Source: Streptomyces puniciscabiei
Lineage (GTDB): Bacteria; Actinomycetota; Actinomycetes; Streptomycetales; Streptomycetaceae
DNA: 64,000 nt
Reading direction: 5' to 3'
Assembly: GCF_006715785.1 (NCBI RefSeq)
Contig: NZ_VFNX01000001.1
Span: forward strand, 2,742,501-2,806,500
Positions within the stretch are counted from its first letter, which is position 1; every line of letters starts with the position of its first letter. Under the pieces are notes generated by a model, which was given only the letters and a program-made list of their open reading frames with translations, was not told the DNA's origin and did not search any database. Positions 1 to 8,329 of this stretch are shown here, piece after piece. The position numbers were made by a program, and so were the translations under genes.

Positions 1-1171
1 GCTCGTTCGCCGTACGGCCCTGCTGGATGTCGGGCTGGATCTCGTCCGCCGTGAGGGCGTAGCCGGTCTCGGCGTCATCGAGGGACTTGGCGAAGACCAC
101 GCCGTACACCCGGCCTTGCGGGGTGAGCAGCGGGCCGCCCGAGTTGCCCTGGCGGACGGTCGTGTACAGCGAGTAGACGTCGCGGCGGACGGTGCCGCGG
201 TGGTAGATGTCCGGGCCGTTGGCCGTGATGCGCCCGCGCACGCGCGCGGCGCGCACGTCGTACGAGCCGTTCTCCGGGAAGCCCGCGACGATCGCGCCGT
301 CACCGCCGGACGCGTCCTGCGCGGAGAACCTGAGGGCGTTCGCCTTCAGATCGGGTACGTCGAGCACGGCGATGTCGCGCTTCCAGTCGTACAGGACCAC
401 CTTGGCGTCGTACTTGCGGCCCACGCCGCCTATCTGCACGGTGGGCGCGTCGACACCGCCGACGACGTGCGCGTTGGTCATGACCCTGCGGTTGGCGAAC
501 ACGAAGCCGGTGCCCTCGAGGACCTTGCCGCAGCTGGGGGCGGTGCCGGTGACCTTGACGATGGAGCGCTGGGCGCGCACGGCGACCGGGCTGTTCGCGA
601 GCGCCGGGTCGGGCGGCTGGACGTCCTTGATCGGCTCGTTGGCGAAGGGGCTGAAGACCTGCGGGAAGCCGTTCTGCGCGAGGACGGAGGAGAAGTCCGC
701 GAACCAGGTGTCGGCCTGCGCGGGCAGCGCACGGGAGACGCCGAGCAACACCTTGGAGCCGCGGACCTCCCTGCCGAGCGTCGGCAGGGTGGTGCCGGCC
801 AGCGCGGAGCCGATCAGCCAGGCCACCAGCAGCATGGCGACGACGTTGACCAGGGCGCCGCCGGTGGCGTCCAGGGCGCGGGCCGGGGACCAGGTGATGT
901 ACCGGCGCAGCTTGTTGCCCAGGTGGGTGGTCAGAGCCTGGCCGACCGATGCGCAGACGATGACGACGACCACGGCGACCACGGCGGCGGTGGTGCCGAC
1001 GTCCGCGTTGTCGGTCACGGCGTCCCAGATCACGGGCAGCGTGTACACGGCGACGAGGCCGCCGCCCAGGAACCCGATCACCGACAGGATGCCGACGACG
1101 AAGCCCTGGCGGTAGCCGACGACCGCGAACCAGACGGCCGCGACCAGCAACAGGATGTCCAGCACGTTCAC
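1..1171 (-). CDS. MarP-like membrane serine protease (3' end cut by window edge)
   Basis: Predicted membrane-anchored trypsin-like protease of the MarP type, a family linked to acid and envelope stress in actinobacteria. The frame is open for about 390 codons and runs off the left edge. The first ~150 residues contain several hydrophobic segments like the CvpA-like part of MarP. The protease domain follows, with His in TNAHVV (~232), Asp in KRDIAVL (~266) and Ser in RQGNSGGP (~342), a complete triad. I place the start at GTG 1171 because AGGG lies 8 bases upstream; GTG 1180 is an in-frame alternative. It follows the Nudix gene with a gap of about 13 bases, so the two are probably co-transcribed. 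The family assignment is secure; the substrate is unknown. Confidence 0.85.
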   Translation of the reverse strand, partial: MNVLDILLLVAAVWFAVVGYRQGFVVGILSVIGFLGGGLVAVYTLPVIWDAVTDNADVGTTAAVVAVVVVIVCASVGQALTTHLGNKLRRYITWSPARALDATGGALVNVVAMLLVAWLIGSALAGTTLPTLGREVRGSKVLLGVSRALPAQADTWFADFSSVLAQNGFPQVFSPFANEPIKDVQPPDPALANSPVAVRAQRSIVKVTGTAPSCGKVLEGTGFVFANRRVMTNAHVVGGVDAPTVQIGGVGRKYDAKVVLYDWKRDIAVLDVPDLKANALRFSAQDASGGDGAIVAGFPENGSYDVRAARVRGRITANGPDIYHRGTVRRDVYSLYTTVRQGNSGGPLLTPQGRVYGVVFAKSLDDAETGYALTADEIQPDIQQGRTANE

Positions 1172-1184
1172 GAACGACACCCTG

Positions 1185-1880
1185 TCATGCGCGCCAGTCG
1201 AGTGGGACCTGCTTCTCTCTGTCCCAGGGCCGCTCCCAGCCCGCGAAATGCAGCAGGCGGTCGATCACGCCGGCCGTGAAGCCCCACACCAGGGCCGATT
1301 CGACCAGGAATGCCGGGCCTCGGAAGCCACTGGGGTGGACGGTGGTGGCGCGGTTGGCGGGGTTCGTGAGATCCGCCACGGGGACCGTGAAGACCCGCGC
1401 CGTCTCGTTCGGGTCGACGACGCCGACCGGGCTGGGCTCGCGCCACCAGCCGAGCACCGGCGTGACGACGAAACCGCTGACCGGGATGTACAGCGCGGGC
1501 AGCACGCCGAAGAGCTGGACGCCTTCAGGGTCCAGGCCGGTCTCCTCCTCGGCCTCGCGCAGCGCGGCCCGGAGCGGTCCGTCGGTGTGCGGATCGCCGT
1601 CCTCGGGGTCGAGCGCGCCGCCGGGGAAGGACGGCTGCCCGGCGTGCGAGCGCAGTGAGCCGGCGCGCTCCATCAGCAGCAGCTCCGGGCCGCGCTCGCC
1701 CTCGCCGAACAGGATGAGCACGGCCGACTTGCGGCCCGAGCCGTTCTCCGGTGGCAGGAAGCGGCTCAGCTGGAGCGGCTCGACCGTCTCGGCGGCCCGC
1801 ACCACCGGTGCCAGCCACTCGGGCAGTCCCTCCTTGCTGAGTGTCACCGCGCCGCCCCGCGTCTCACTGGCCCTCGTCAT
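1185..1880 (-). CDS. Nudix hydrolase, CoA pyrophosphatase type
   Basis: A 231-residue Nudix hydrolase. The Nudix box reads GALDPEDG followed by REAEEETGLD, giving the metal-binding glutamates. Just upstream, the segment LRSHAGQPSFPGG matches the CoA-pyrophosphatase signature (LRxHxGQxxFPGG) of NudL/YeaB proteins, which split CoA or acyl-CoA into phosphopantetheine and 3',5'-ADP. The length is usual for the family. It lies between nth and the MarP-like gene on the same strand. The CoA specificity rests on the motif only. Confidence 0.85.
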   Translation of the reverse strand: MTRASETRGGAVTLSKEGLPEWLAPVVRAAETVEPLQLSRFLPPENGSGRKSAVLILFGEGERGPELLLMERAGSLRSHAGQPSFPGGALDPEDGDPHTDGPLRAALREAEEETGLDPEGVQLFGVLPALYIPVSGFVVTPVLGWWREPSPVGVVDPNETARVFTVPVADLTNPANRATTVHPSGFRGPAFLVESALVWGFTAGVIDRLLHFAGWERPWDREKQVPLDWRA

Positions 1881-1934
1881 CGCCGCCCCCCTCGCTCTGC
1901 CTGTCCAACGCCCGGGGACCCCGAGATCGTTCCG

Positions 1935-2996
1935 TCACGCGGCCCCCAGTGGCGGGGCCGCCTTGCCGCCCGCGCCGAGGTAGGCCTGCGGGGGCTTCAG
2001 GCGCTGGCCGGGGAAGCCGCCCTTCTCGTACTTCAGGAGCTTCTTCGCCTTCTCCGGGTCGGTCTCGCCCTCGCCGTAGGCCGGGCAGAGCGGAGCGATC
2101 GGGCAGGCGCCGCAGGCGGGCTTGCGGGCGTGGCAGATCCGGCGGCCGTGCCAGATCACGTGGTGCGACAGGTCGGTCCAGTCGCTCTTCGGGAACAGCG
2201 CGCCGACGGCGGCCTCGATCTTGTCCGGGTCGGTCTCCTCGGTCCACTGCCAACGGCGCACGAGCCGCTGGAAGTGCGTGTCCACGGTGATCCCCGGCCG
2301 CCCGAAGGCGTTGCCGAGCACGACGAAGGCGGTCTTGCGGCCGACGCCGGGCAGCTTGACCAGGTCCTCGAGCCTGCCGGGCACCTCACCGCCGAAGTCC
2401 TCCGCAAGCGCCTTGGAGAGCCCTATGACCGACTTGGTCTTGGCCCGGAAGAACCCGCAGGGGCGCAGGATCTCCTCGACCTCCTCCGGGTTCGCGGCGG
2501 CCAGGTCCTCGGGGGACGGGTACCTCGCGAAGAGCGCCGGGGTGGTCTGGTTGACGCGCAGGTCCGTGGTCTGCGCCGACAGCACGGTGGCGACCAGCAA
2601 CTGGAAGGGGTTGTCGAAGTCCAGCTCGGGGTGGGCGTACGGATACACCTCGGCGAGCTCGCGGTTGATGCGGCGGGCGCGGCGCACCAGCGCGGTGCGG
2701 GACTCGTCCCTCGGCGGCTTCACGGCGACCTTCTTGACCGGCGCCGCCTTCTTCACGGCCACGGCCTTCCCGGTCGCCACGGCCCTCTTGGCAGGGGCGA
2801 CCTTCTTGGCCGAGGCTGCCTTCTTGGCCGAGGCCGCCTTCCCGGCCGGCGTTGCCTTCTTGGCCGGAGCGGCCTTTTTTGTCGTTTTTCCGGTTTTCTT
2901 ACTGCCGCCGGAGCTCTGTTCGCCCACAGCGGAATCGCGACGTACAACCACCCGCCAAGCCCCCTCGGCCTGTGCTCTCACCGGCGATTTGGACAC
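1935..2996 (-). CDS. nth: Endonuclease III with Lys/Ala-rich N-terminal tail
   Basis: DNA glycosylase/AP lyase of base-excision repair, acting on oxidised pyrimidines. The catalytic core starts near residue 100. The HhH motif with catalytic lysine is LPGVGRKTA (~215), the catalytic Asp is in VDTHFQR, and the 4Fe-4S ligands follow C-x6-C-x2-C-x5-C (residues ~287-303, from CHARKPAC to PLC). At 353 residues it is much longer than E. coli Nth (211). The extra length is an N-terminal tail of repeated KKA/AKK units (~residues 34-93), like histone H1-type tails, plus a short C-terminal extension. The tail may strengthen non-specific DNA binding, which is inference. The first in-frame start is used; a start a few codons later is possible. 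Confidence 0.92.
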   Translation of the reverse strand: MSKSPVRAQAEGAWRVVVRRDSAVGEQSSGGSKKTGKTTKKAAPAKKATPAGKAASAKKAASAKKVAPAKRAVATGKAVAVKKAAPVKKVAVKPPRDESRTALVRRARRINRELAEVYPYAHPELDFDNPFQLLVATVLSAQTTDLRVNQTTPALFARYPSPEDLAAANPEEVEEILRPCGFFRAKTKSVIGLSKALAEDFGGEVPGRLEDLVKLPGVGRKTAFVVLGNAFGRPGITVDTHFQRLVRRWQWTEETDPDKIEAAVGALFPKSDWTDLSHHVIWHGRRICHARKPACGACPIAPLCPAYGEGETDPEKAKKLLKYEKGGFPGQRLKPPQAYLGAGGKAAPPLGAA

Positions 2997-3098
2997 CCGG
3001 CCAGCCTAAGGCCCGGCACTGACATCCGCCCCGGACCCGAACGATCGGCCCCCGATTGGACCCCTGACGCTTACCTCGGCACACCTGTGCGGCATCCT

Positions 3099-3113
3099 TG
3101 TGACAGATCACAC
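3099..3113. promoter_or_regulatory. Candidate Crp operator upstream of crp
   Basis: The sequence TGTGACAGATCACAC is a near-palindrome about 90 bases upstream of the crp start. It has GTG and CAC half-sites separated by 8 bases, close to the CRP-type half-sites TGTGA/TCACA. Autoregulation of crp is plausible but not shown. Confidence 0.4.
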
Positions 3114-3203
3114 TGTTTGGACCGTCCGGCAAAATGGGGAACACGGTCCCCTGGCACTCGGGGGAGCAAGATCCCCTGAGCAGGTCGACAAGGAGAGAAC
3201 TCA

Positions 3204-3878
3204 GTGGACGACGTTCTGCGGCGCAACCCGCTCTTCGCGGCTCTCGACGACGAGCAGGCCGCGGAGCTTCGCGCCTCCATGAGTGAGGTGACCCTCGCAC
3301 GCGGCGACTCCCTGTTCCACGAGGGCGACCCGGGCGACCGGCTGTACGTCGTCACCGAGGGCAAGGTCAAGCTGCACCGCACCTCCCCCGACGGCCGCGA
3401 GAACATGCTCGCCGTCGTCGGCCCCGGCGAGCTGATCGGCGAGCTGTCGCTCTTCGACCCGGGCCCGCGTACGGCGACCGCGACCGCGCTGACCGAGGTC
3501 AAGCTGCTCGGTCTCGGCCACGGCGACCTCCAGCCCTGGCTGAACGCCCGCCCCGAGGTGGCCGGCGCCCTGCTGCGCGCCGTCGCCCGCCGGCTGCGCA
3601 AGACCAACGACGCCATGTCCGACCTGGTCTTCTCCGACGTTCCCGGCCGCGTGGCGCGCGCCCTGCTGGACCTCTCCCGCCGCTTCGGCGTGCAGTCCGA
3701 GGAGGGCATCCACGTCGTCCACGACCTCACGCAGGAGGAGCTGGCCCAGCTGGTCGGCGCATCCCGCGAGACCGTGAACAAGGCGCTGGCGGACTTCGCC
3801 CAGCGCGGGTGGCTGCGCCTGGAGGCGCGGGCCGTGATCCTGCTGGACGTGGAGAGGCTGGCCAAGAGGTCGCGCTGA
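3204..3878 (+). CDS. crp: Crp-family transcriptional regulator
   Basis: A 224-residue cAMP-receptor-type regulator. In Streptomyces the orthologue controls germination, development and antibiotic production. The N-terminal ~120 residues form a cyclic-nucleotide-binding domain (PGDRLYVVTEGKVKLHR, then GELIGELSLFDPGPRTATA in the phosphate-binding-cassette position). The C-terminus carries a winged HTH with recognition helix around ASRETVNKALADF. GTG 3204 is chosen because AAGGAGAG ends 6 bases upstream. It is a single gene divergent from nth, with a CRP-like palindrome in the shared 207-base intergenic region. The call is well supported by length, domains and neighbourhood. Confidence 0.93.
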   Translation: MDDVLRRNPLFAALDDEQAAELRASMSEVTLARGDSLFHEGDPGDRLYVVTEGKVKLHRTSPDGRENMLAVVGPGELIGELSLFDPGPRTATATALTEVKLLGLGHGDLQPWLNARPEVAGALLRAVARRLRKTNDAMSDLVFSDVPGRVARALLDLSRRFGVQSEEGIHVVHDLTQEELAQLVGASRETVNKALADFAQRGWLRLEARAVILLDVERLAKRSR

Positions 3879-3975
3879 GGTCCCTGGGGGCCAACGCCCC
3901 CAGGCGGGCCGGATCCCGCTGCCCGGCGTTCGAAAACCAGCTGCCGCCAGCGGGTGCGAACGTCACAGTTGCTCC

Positions 3976-4797
3976 ATGGCTGAAACGATCCGTCGGCCCG
4001 GGCTCGACGACCATGGCTTCATCGCGCGCGAAGGCTCCCTCACGCGCGTGCCCGACGTTTTCCGTCCCGTCGTGGCGGCTGCACGCGACGGGCTGCTGGA
4101 GGCCTTCGGCGCGCGTCTGCACAGCGCCTACCTCTACGGATCGATCCCGCGCGGCACCGCACGCGTGGGCCGCAGTGACCTGGACCTGCTGGTGGCGCTC
4201 CGGGACGAGCCGGCCGACGCCGACCGGGAGGCCGTACGGGCGCTCGGTGCGGCGGTCGACAAGGAGTTCCCGCAGATCGACGGCGTCGGCACGCTGCTGT
4301 ACGGCAGAGAGCGGCTGCTGAGCGACCTGGAGCGGTACGACCTGGGCTGGTTCGTGGCCTGTCTGTGCACCCCGCTGCTCGGTGAGGACCTCGCCGAGCA
4401 GCTGCCGCGCTACCGCCCCGACTCCCTGCTCGCCCGCGAGACCAACGGCGACCTGGCGCTCTGGCTGCCCCGCTGGCGGAAGCGGATCGCGGACGCCGAG
4501 GACACCGAGGAGGCCCGGCGGCACCTCGTGCGTTTCATGTCCCGGCACCTTGTCCGCACCGGCTTCACCCTGGTGATGCCCCGGTGGAACGGCTGGACCA
4601 GCGACCTGCGGGAGATGGCGGAGGCGTTCGCCGCCTACTACCCGCAGCGGGGCGCACAGCTGCGTACGGCGGCGGGGTACGGCTACGAACCCGTCGGCGA
4701 CCCGGAGGTGCTGCGCACGTACGTCGACGACCTCGGCCCCTGGCTCGCCGAGGAGTACGCGCGCGTGCACGGCGTGAAGGCGCCCAGGCCCGAATAG
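3976..4797 (+). CDS. Nucleotidyltransferase-fold protein
   Basis: A 273-residue protein with a pol-beta-type nucleotidyltransferase signature: GSIPRGTARVGRSDLDLLV around residues 56-74, the G-S...D-x-D pattern that binds nucleotide and metal. Streptomycin or aminoglycoside adenylyltransferases share this fold, but so do many proteins of unknown target. It lies alone between crp (plus) and the MBL gene (minus). The substrate cannot be told from sequence. Confidence 0.7.
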   Translation: MAETIRRPGLDDHGFIAREGSLTRVPDVFRPVVAAARDGLLEAFGARLHSAYLYGSIPRGTARVGRSDLDLLVALRDEPADADREAVRALGAAVDKEFPQIDGVGTLLYGRERLLSDLERYDLGWFVACLCTPLLGEDLAEQLPRYRPDSLLARETNGDLALWLPRWRKRIADAEDTEEARRHLVRFMSRHLVRTGFTLVMPRWNGWTSDLREMAEAFAAYYPQRGAQLRTAAGYGYEPVGDPEVLRTYVDDLGPWLAEEYARVHGVKAPRPE

Positions 4798-4810
4798 CCG
4801 GGAGCCGGGG

Positions 4811-5641
4811 CTAGATCAGGCCGTGCTCGCTCAGGTAGTCCAGCTGGGCCCGTACCGACAGCTCGGCCGCCGGCCACAGGGAGCGGTCCACGTCGGCGTA
4901 CACGTGGGCGACGACCTGGGACGGGGTGCGGTAGCCGTCCTCGACCGCCGTCTCCACCTGGGCGAGCCGGTGGGCGCGGTGGGCGAGGTAGAACTCGACG
5001 GCGCCCTGGGCGTCCTCCAGGACCGGCCCGTGACCCGGCAGGACGGTGTGCACGCCGTCGTCCACGGTCAGGGACCGCAGCCGGCGCAGGGAGTCCAGAT
5101 AGTCGCCCAGACGGCCGTCGGGGTGCGCGACGACCGTCGTACCGCGCCCGAGGATGGTGTCGCCGGTCAGCACGGCCCGGTCGGCCGGCAGATGGAAGCA
5201 CAGCGAGTCCGCGGTGTGCCCGGGGGTCGGCACGACCCTCAGCTCCAGGCCGCCGACGGTGATCACGTCGCCCGCGAACAGTCCCTCGTCGCCGAGACGC
5301 AGCGCCGGATCGAGGGCACGCACGCGTGTGCCGGTCAGTTCCGCGAAACGGGCGGCGCCCTCGGCGTGGTCGGGGTGGCCGTGGGTGAGCAGGGTCAGGG
5401 CTATGCGCCTGCCGGCCTTCTCGGCGGTGTCCACGACGGCGCGCAGATGACCGTCGTCCAGGGGCCCCGGGTCGATCACCACGGCGAGCTCGGAGTCGGG
5501 CTCGGCGACGATCCAGGTGTTGGTGCCGTCCAGGGTCATCGCGGAGGCGTTGGGCGCGAGGACGTTGACGGCCCGTTCGGTGGCAGGGCCGGAGACCACC
5601 TGCCCGCGGGGCTGGCCCGGCAGCGTGCTGGCGTCGGTCAT
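4811..5641 (-). CDS. MBL-fold metallo-hydrolase
   Basis: A 276-residue metallo-beta-lactamase-fold hydrolase. The metal motif THGHPDHAEG is complete, followed by TPGHTADS, the LTGDTI aspartate and the LPGHGP histidine. The C-terminal ~70 residues resemble the winged-helix tail of LACTB2-like proteins. ATG 5641 is chosen because it overlaps the stop of the upstream Nudix gene (ATGA, 5641-5638), which implies translational coupling. A much longer reading in the same frame extends to 6751 but is only the antisense-like shadow of the Nudix gene. The substrate is unknown; RNA or small esters are handled by relatives. Confidence 0.85.
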   Translation of the reverse strand: MTDASTLPGQPRGQVVSGPATERAVNVLAPNASAMTLDGTNTWIVAEPDSELAVVIDPGPLDDGHLRAVVDTAEKAGRRIALTLLTHGHPDHAEGAARFAELTGTRVRALDPALRLGDEGLFAGDVITVGGLELRVVPTPGHTADSLCFHLPADRAVLTGDTILGRGTTVVAHPDGRLGDYLDSLRRLRSLTVDDGVHTVLPGHGPVLEDAQGAVEFYLAHRAHRLAQVETAVEDGYRTPSQVVAHVYADVDRSLWPAAELSVRAQLDYLSEHGLI

Positions 5642-6531
5642 GCGGGGCCTCCACCCGTCGTCTCGGCCGTCGTCGGAGCCGTCGGAATGTGCTTCGTGAA
5701 CTCCTCGTGCCCCGGCCAGGACAGGACAATCTCGCCGTCCCGCAGGCGGGCACGGGCCAGTACCGGCGTCAGGTCGCGTCCGGAGGCCGCCGCGAGGGTC
5801 TCGGCGGCGGTGGCGTACGGCAGCAGCTGGCGCAGGGTGGCGATGGTGGGCGGCATCATCAGCAGCTCGCCCTTGTCGTAGCCGGCGGCGGCCTCCGCGG
5901 GGCGGATCCACACCGTGCGGTCGGCCTCCGTGGAGGCGTTCCGGGTGCGCTGGCCCTCGGGCAGGGCGGCCACGAAGAACCAGGTGTCGTAGCGGCGGGC
6001 CTCGAACTCCGGGGTGATCCAGCGGGTCCAGGCACCCAGCAGGTCCGAGCGCAGCACCAGCCCGCGCCGGTCGAGGAACTCGGCGAAGGACAGCTCGCGC
6101 GCGACCAGCGCGGCCCGGTCCGCCTCCCAGTCCTCCCCGGTGGTGTCGCCGACGACCGACTCCGCGTCGGGCCCGGCGAGCAGGACACCGGCCTCCTCGT
6201 ACGTCTCCCGCACAGCCGCGCAGACGATCGCCTGGGCGCCCGGCTCGTCGACGCCGAGCCGCTCCGACCACCACGCGCGCGTGGGGCCCGCCCAGCGCAC
6301 CAGACGGTCGTCGTCGCGCGGGTCGACACCGCCCCCGGGATACGCGTACGCGCCTCCGGCGAAGGCCATGGAGGCGCGTCTGCGCAGCATGTGGACCGCG
6401 GGGCCGTCCGGCGTGTCCTTCAGCAGCAGCACCGTGGCCGCGCGCCTGGGGGACACCGGGGTGAGGGAGCCGTCCGCGAGCGCGCGGATGCGGTCCGGCC
6501 ACTCCGGGGGGTACCACTGACCGTTCGCCAT
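5638..6531 (-). CDS. Nudix hydrolase
   Basis: A 297-residue Nudix-fold protein. The Nudix box is recognisable but spread out: GGGVDPRDD, a long insert, then AAVRETYEEAGVLL. This long-insert form occurs in Nudix proteins paired with MBL hydrolases in actinobacteria (NUDT19/acyl-CoA-like branch). The C-terminus contains the WSPGHEE-like segment LSWPGHEEFTKH. It overlaps the MBL gene by 4 bases, so the two are probably co-translated. The substrate is inferred only as a nucleoside-diphosphate-linked compound. Confidence 0.8.
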   Translation of the reverse strand: MANGQWYPPEWPDRIRALADGSLTPVSPRRAATVLLLKDTPDGPAVHMLRRRASMAFAGGAYAYPGGGVDPRDDDRLVRWAGPTRAWWSERLGVDEPGAQAIVCAAVRETYEEAGVLLAGPDAESVVGDTTGEDWEADRAALVARELSFAEFLDRRGLVLRSDLLGAWTRWITPEFEARRYDTWFFVAALPEGQRTRNASTEADRTVWIRPAEAAAGYDKGELLMMPPTIATLRQLLPYATAAETLAAASGRDLTPVLARARLRDGEIVLSWPGHEEFTKHIPTAPTTAETTGGGPA

Positions 6532-6611
6532 GGCCGGAGGCTATCCCGTGCAGTGCGAATGTTCGAGAGCTGCCCGAGGTCAGAGGGGCCGCGGTGGGCC
6601 GCCGCAGTGGG

Positions 6612-7076
6612 TCACTGGGCGAGTTCCACCTGGATCTCGACCTCCACCGGCGCGTCCAGCGGCAGCACCGCGACGCCGACCGCGCTGCGGGCGTGCACGC
6701 CCTTGTCGCCGAGGACCTCGCCGAGCAGTTCGCTGGCGCCGTTGACGACACCGGGCTGCCCGGTGAAGTCGGACGCGGAGGCGACGAAGCCGACGACCTT
6801 CACCACGCGCGCGATGCGGTCCAGGTCGCCGGCCACGGACTTCACGGCGGCCAGCGCGTTCAGCGCGCAGGTACGGGCCAGGTCCTTGGCCTCGTCCGCG
6901 GTGACCTCGGCGCCGACCTTGCCGGTGACCGGCAGCTTGCCCTCGACCATCGGCAGCTGGCCGGCGGTGTAGACGTACACACCGGACTGCACGGCCGGCT
7001 GGTACGCGGCCAGCGGCGGTACGACCTCCGGCAGGGTCAGCCCCAGTTCGGCCAGCTTGGCCTCGACCGCGCTCAT
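6612..7076 (-). CDS. RidA-family protein
   Basis: A 154-residue member of the RidA/YjgF/TdcF family, which hydrolyses reactive enamine/imine intermediates from PLP enzymes. The family segments are VYTAGQLPM near residue 40, CALNALAAVKSVAGDLDRI in the middle and the GVAVLPLDAPVEVEI end. The conserved Arg used by true RidA deaminases for carboxylate binding is not obvious (ARSAVGV), so activity may differ. ATG 7076 is chosen because it overlaps the stop of the small gene upstream (ATGA, 7076-7073). Confidence 0.85.
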   Translation of the reverse strand: MSAVEAKLAELGLTLPEVVPPLAAYQPAVQSGVYVYTAGQLPMVEGKLPVTGKVGAEVTADEAKDLARTCALNALAAVKSVAGDLDRIARVVKVVGFVASASDFTGQPGVVNGASELLGEVLGDKGVHARSAVGVAVLPLDAPVEVEIQVELAQ

Positions 7077-7234
7077 GCCTGCTTCTCCCGCTTCAGGTAG
7101 GCCACGAGCTGCTCGGGGTTGTTGGGCCCGGGCACGACCTGGACGAGCTCCCAGCCGTCCTCGCCCCAGGTGTCCAGAATCTGCTTCGTGGCATGGACGA
7201 GCAGCGGCACGGTTGCGTATTCCCACTTGGTCAT
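7073..7234 (-). CDS. DUF4177-type small protein
   Basis: A 53-residue protein, MTKWEYATVPLLVHATKQ onward, with the WEYATVP and WGEDGWELVQVVPG segments typical of the small DUF4177 family. The function is unknown. Its stop overlaps the start of the RidA gene, so the two are likely translated together. The next gene on the right is divergent. Confidence 0.8.
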   Translation of the reverse strand: MTKWEYATVPLLVHATKQILDTWGEDGWELVQVVPGPNNPEQLVAYLKREKQA

Positions 7235-7351
7235 GGGGCCGACTGTAGCCGCTGCGGCGGCGGGGGCGGTGACCTGCGCCTCGGGGACAGGGACCGGCGT
7301 TGTCCACAGCCTCCCGCGTGAGTGTCGAGCGGACTGGTTAGTCTCGATGAT

Positions 7352-8329
7352 GTGAGCAGGCTCCAGGTCGTCAGCGGCAAGGGCGGGACCGGAAAGACGA
7401 CGGTCGCCGCCGCACTGGCGCTGGCCCTCGCCACCGAGGGGAAGCGGACGCTTCTCGTGGAGGTCGAGGGCCGGCAGGGCATCGCCCAGCTCTTCGAGAC
7501 GGAGGCGTTGCCATACGAGGAGCGCAAGATCGCGGTCGCTCCCGGGGGCGGCGAGGTGTACGCCCTGGCCATAGACGCCGAACTGGCTCTTCTGGACTAC
7601 CTCCAGATGTTCTACAAACTCGGCGGCGCGGGCCGGGCCCTGAAGAAGCTCGGCGCGATCGACTTCGCCACCACCATCGCACCGGGCATCAGGGACGTCC
7701 TGCTCACCGGCAAGGCGTGCGAGGCCGTGCGCCGCAAGGACCGCTCCGGCCGGTTCGCATACGACTACGTCGTCATGGACGCCCCGCCGACGGGCCGCAT
7801 CACCCGCTTCCTGAATGTGAACGACGAGGTGGCGGGCCTGGCGAAGATCGGCCCGATACACAATCAGGCGCAGGCGGTGATGCGGGTGCTGAAGTCGCCG
7901 GAGACGGCGGTGCACCTGGTGACGCTGCTGGAGGAGATGCCGGTCCAGGAGACCGCCGACGGCATCGCGGAACTGCGCGCGGCACGGCTTCCGGTGGGCC
8001 GGATCATCGTGAACATGGTCCGGCCGGAGGTGTTGGACGCGGCCGACCTGGAACTCGTACGGGCCGTGGAGCGTTCCTCTGTCGCACAGGCGCTCTCGGC
8101 GGCCCGCCTGGGCGGGGCCCGGCGCGGTGGGAACGCGGAGAAGCTGGTGGACCCGCTGCTGTGGCAGGCGGCGGAGTACGCCGAGCGGTACGCGCTGGAG
8201 CAGGAGCAGCGCGCGGTCCTCGCCGAGCTGGGCCTGCCGCTGGGCGAACTGCCGCTGCTGGCCGAGGGCATGGACCTGGCGGGCCTGTACGAACTCGCCA
8301 CCGAGCTGCGGAAGCAGGGGTTGACATGA
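7352..8329 (+). CDS. ArsA/Get3-like ATPase, first of pair
   Basis: P-loop ATPase of the anion-transporting ArsA/Get3 family, about 325 residues. The deviant Walker A is SGKGGTGKTT, immediately after the start. Switch regions VMDAPPTGRITRFL and NMVRPEVL are present. Pairs of such ATPases sit just upstream of wblA across Streptomyces, and their role is not established; no arsenic or tail-anchor partners are visible here. I use GTG 7352 (VSRLQVV); GTG 7322 is a possible longer start. No strong SD is seen, so a leaderless transcript is possible. It overlaps the next gene by 4 bases. Confidence 0.8.
   Translation: MSRLQVVSGKGGTGKTTVAAALALALATEGKRTLLVEVEGRQGIAQLFETEALPYEERKIAVAPGGGEVYALAIDAELALLDYLQMFYKLGGAGRALKKLGAIDFATTIAPGIRDVLLTGKACEAVRRKDRSGRFAYDYVVMDAPPTGRITRFLNVNDEVAGLAKIGPIHNQAQAVMRVLKSPETAVHLVTLLEEMPVQETADGIAELRAARLPVGRIIVNMVRPEVLDAADLELVRAVERSSVAQALSAARLGGARRGGNAEKLVDPLLWQAAEYAERYALEQEQRAVLAELGLPLGELPLLAEGMDLAGLYELATELRKQGLT

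Noticed and set aside
5642-6751. Long upstream extension of the MBL hydrolase frame
   Set aside because: It reads through the Nudix gene in the wrong frame; ATG 5641 with ATGA overlap and the family start agree.
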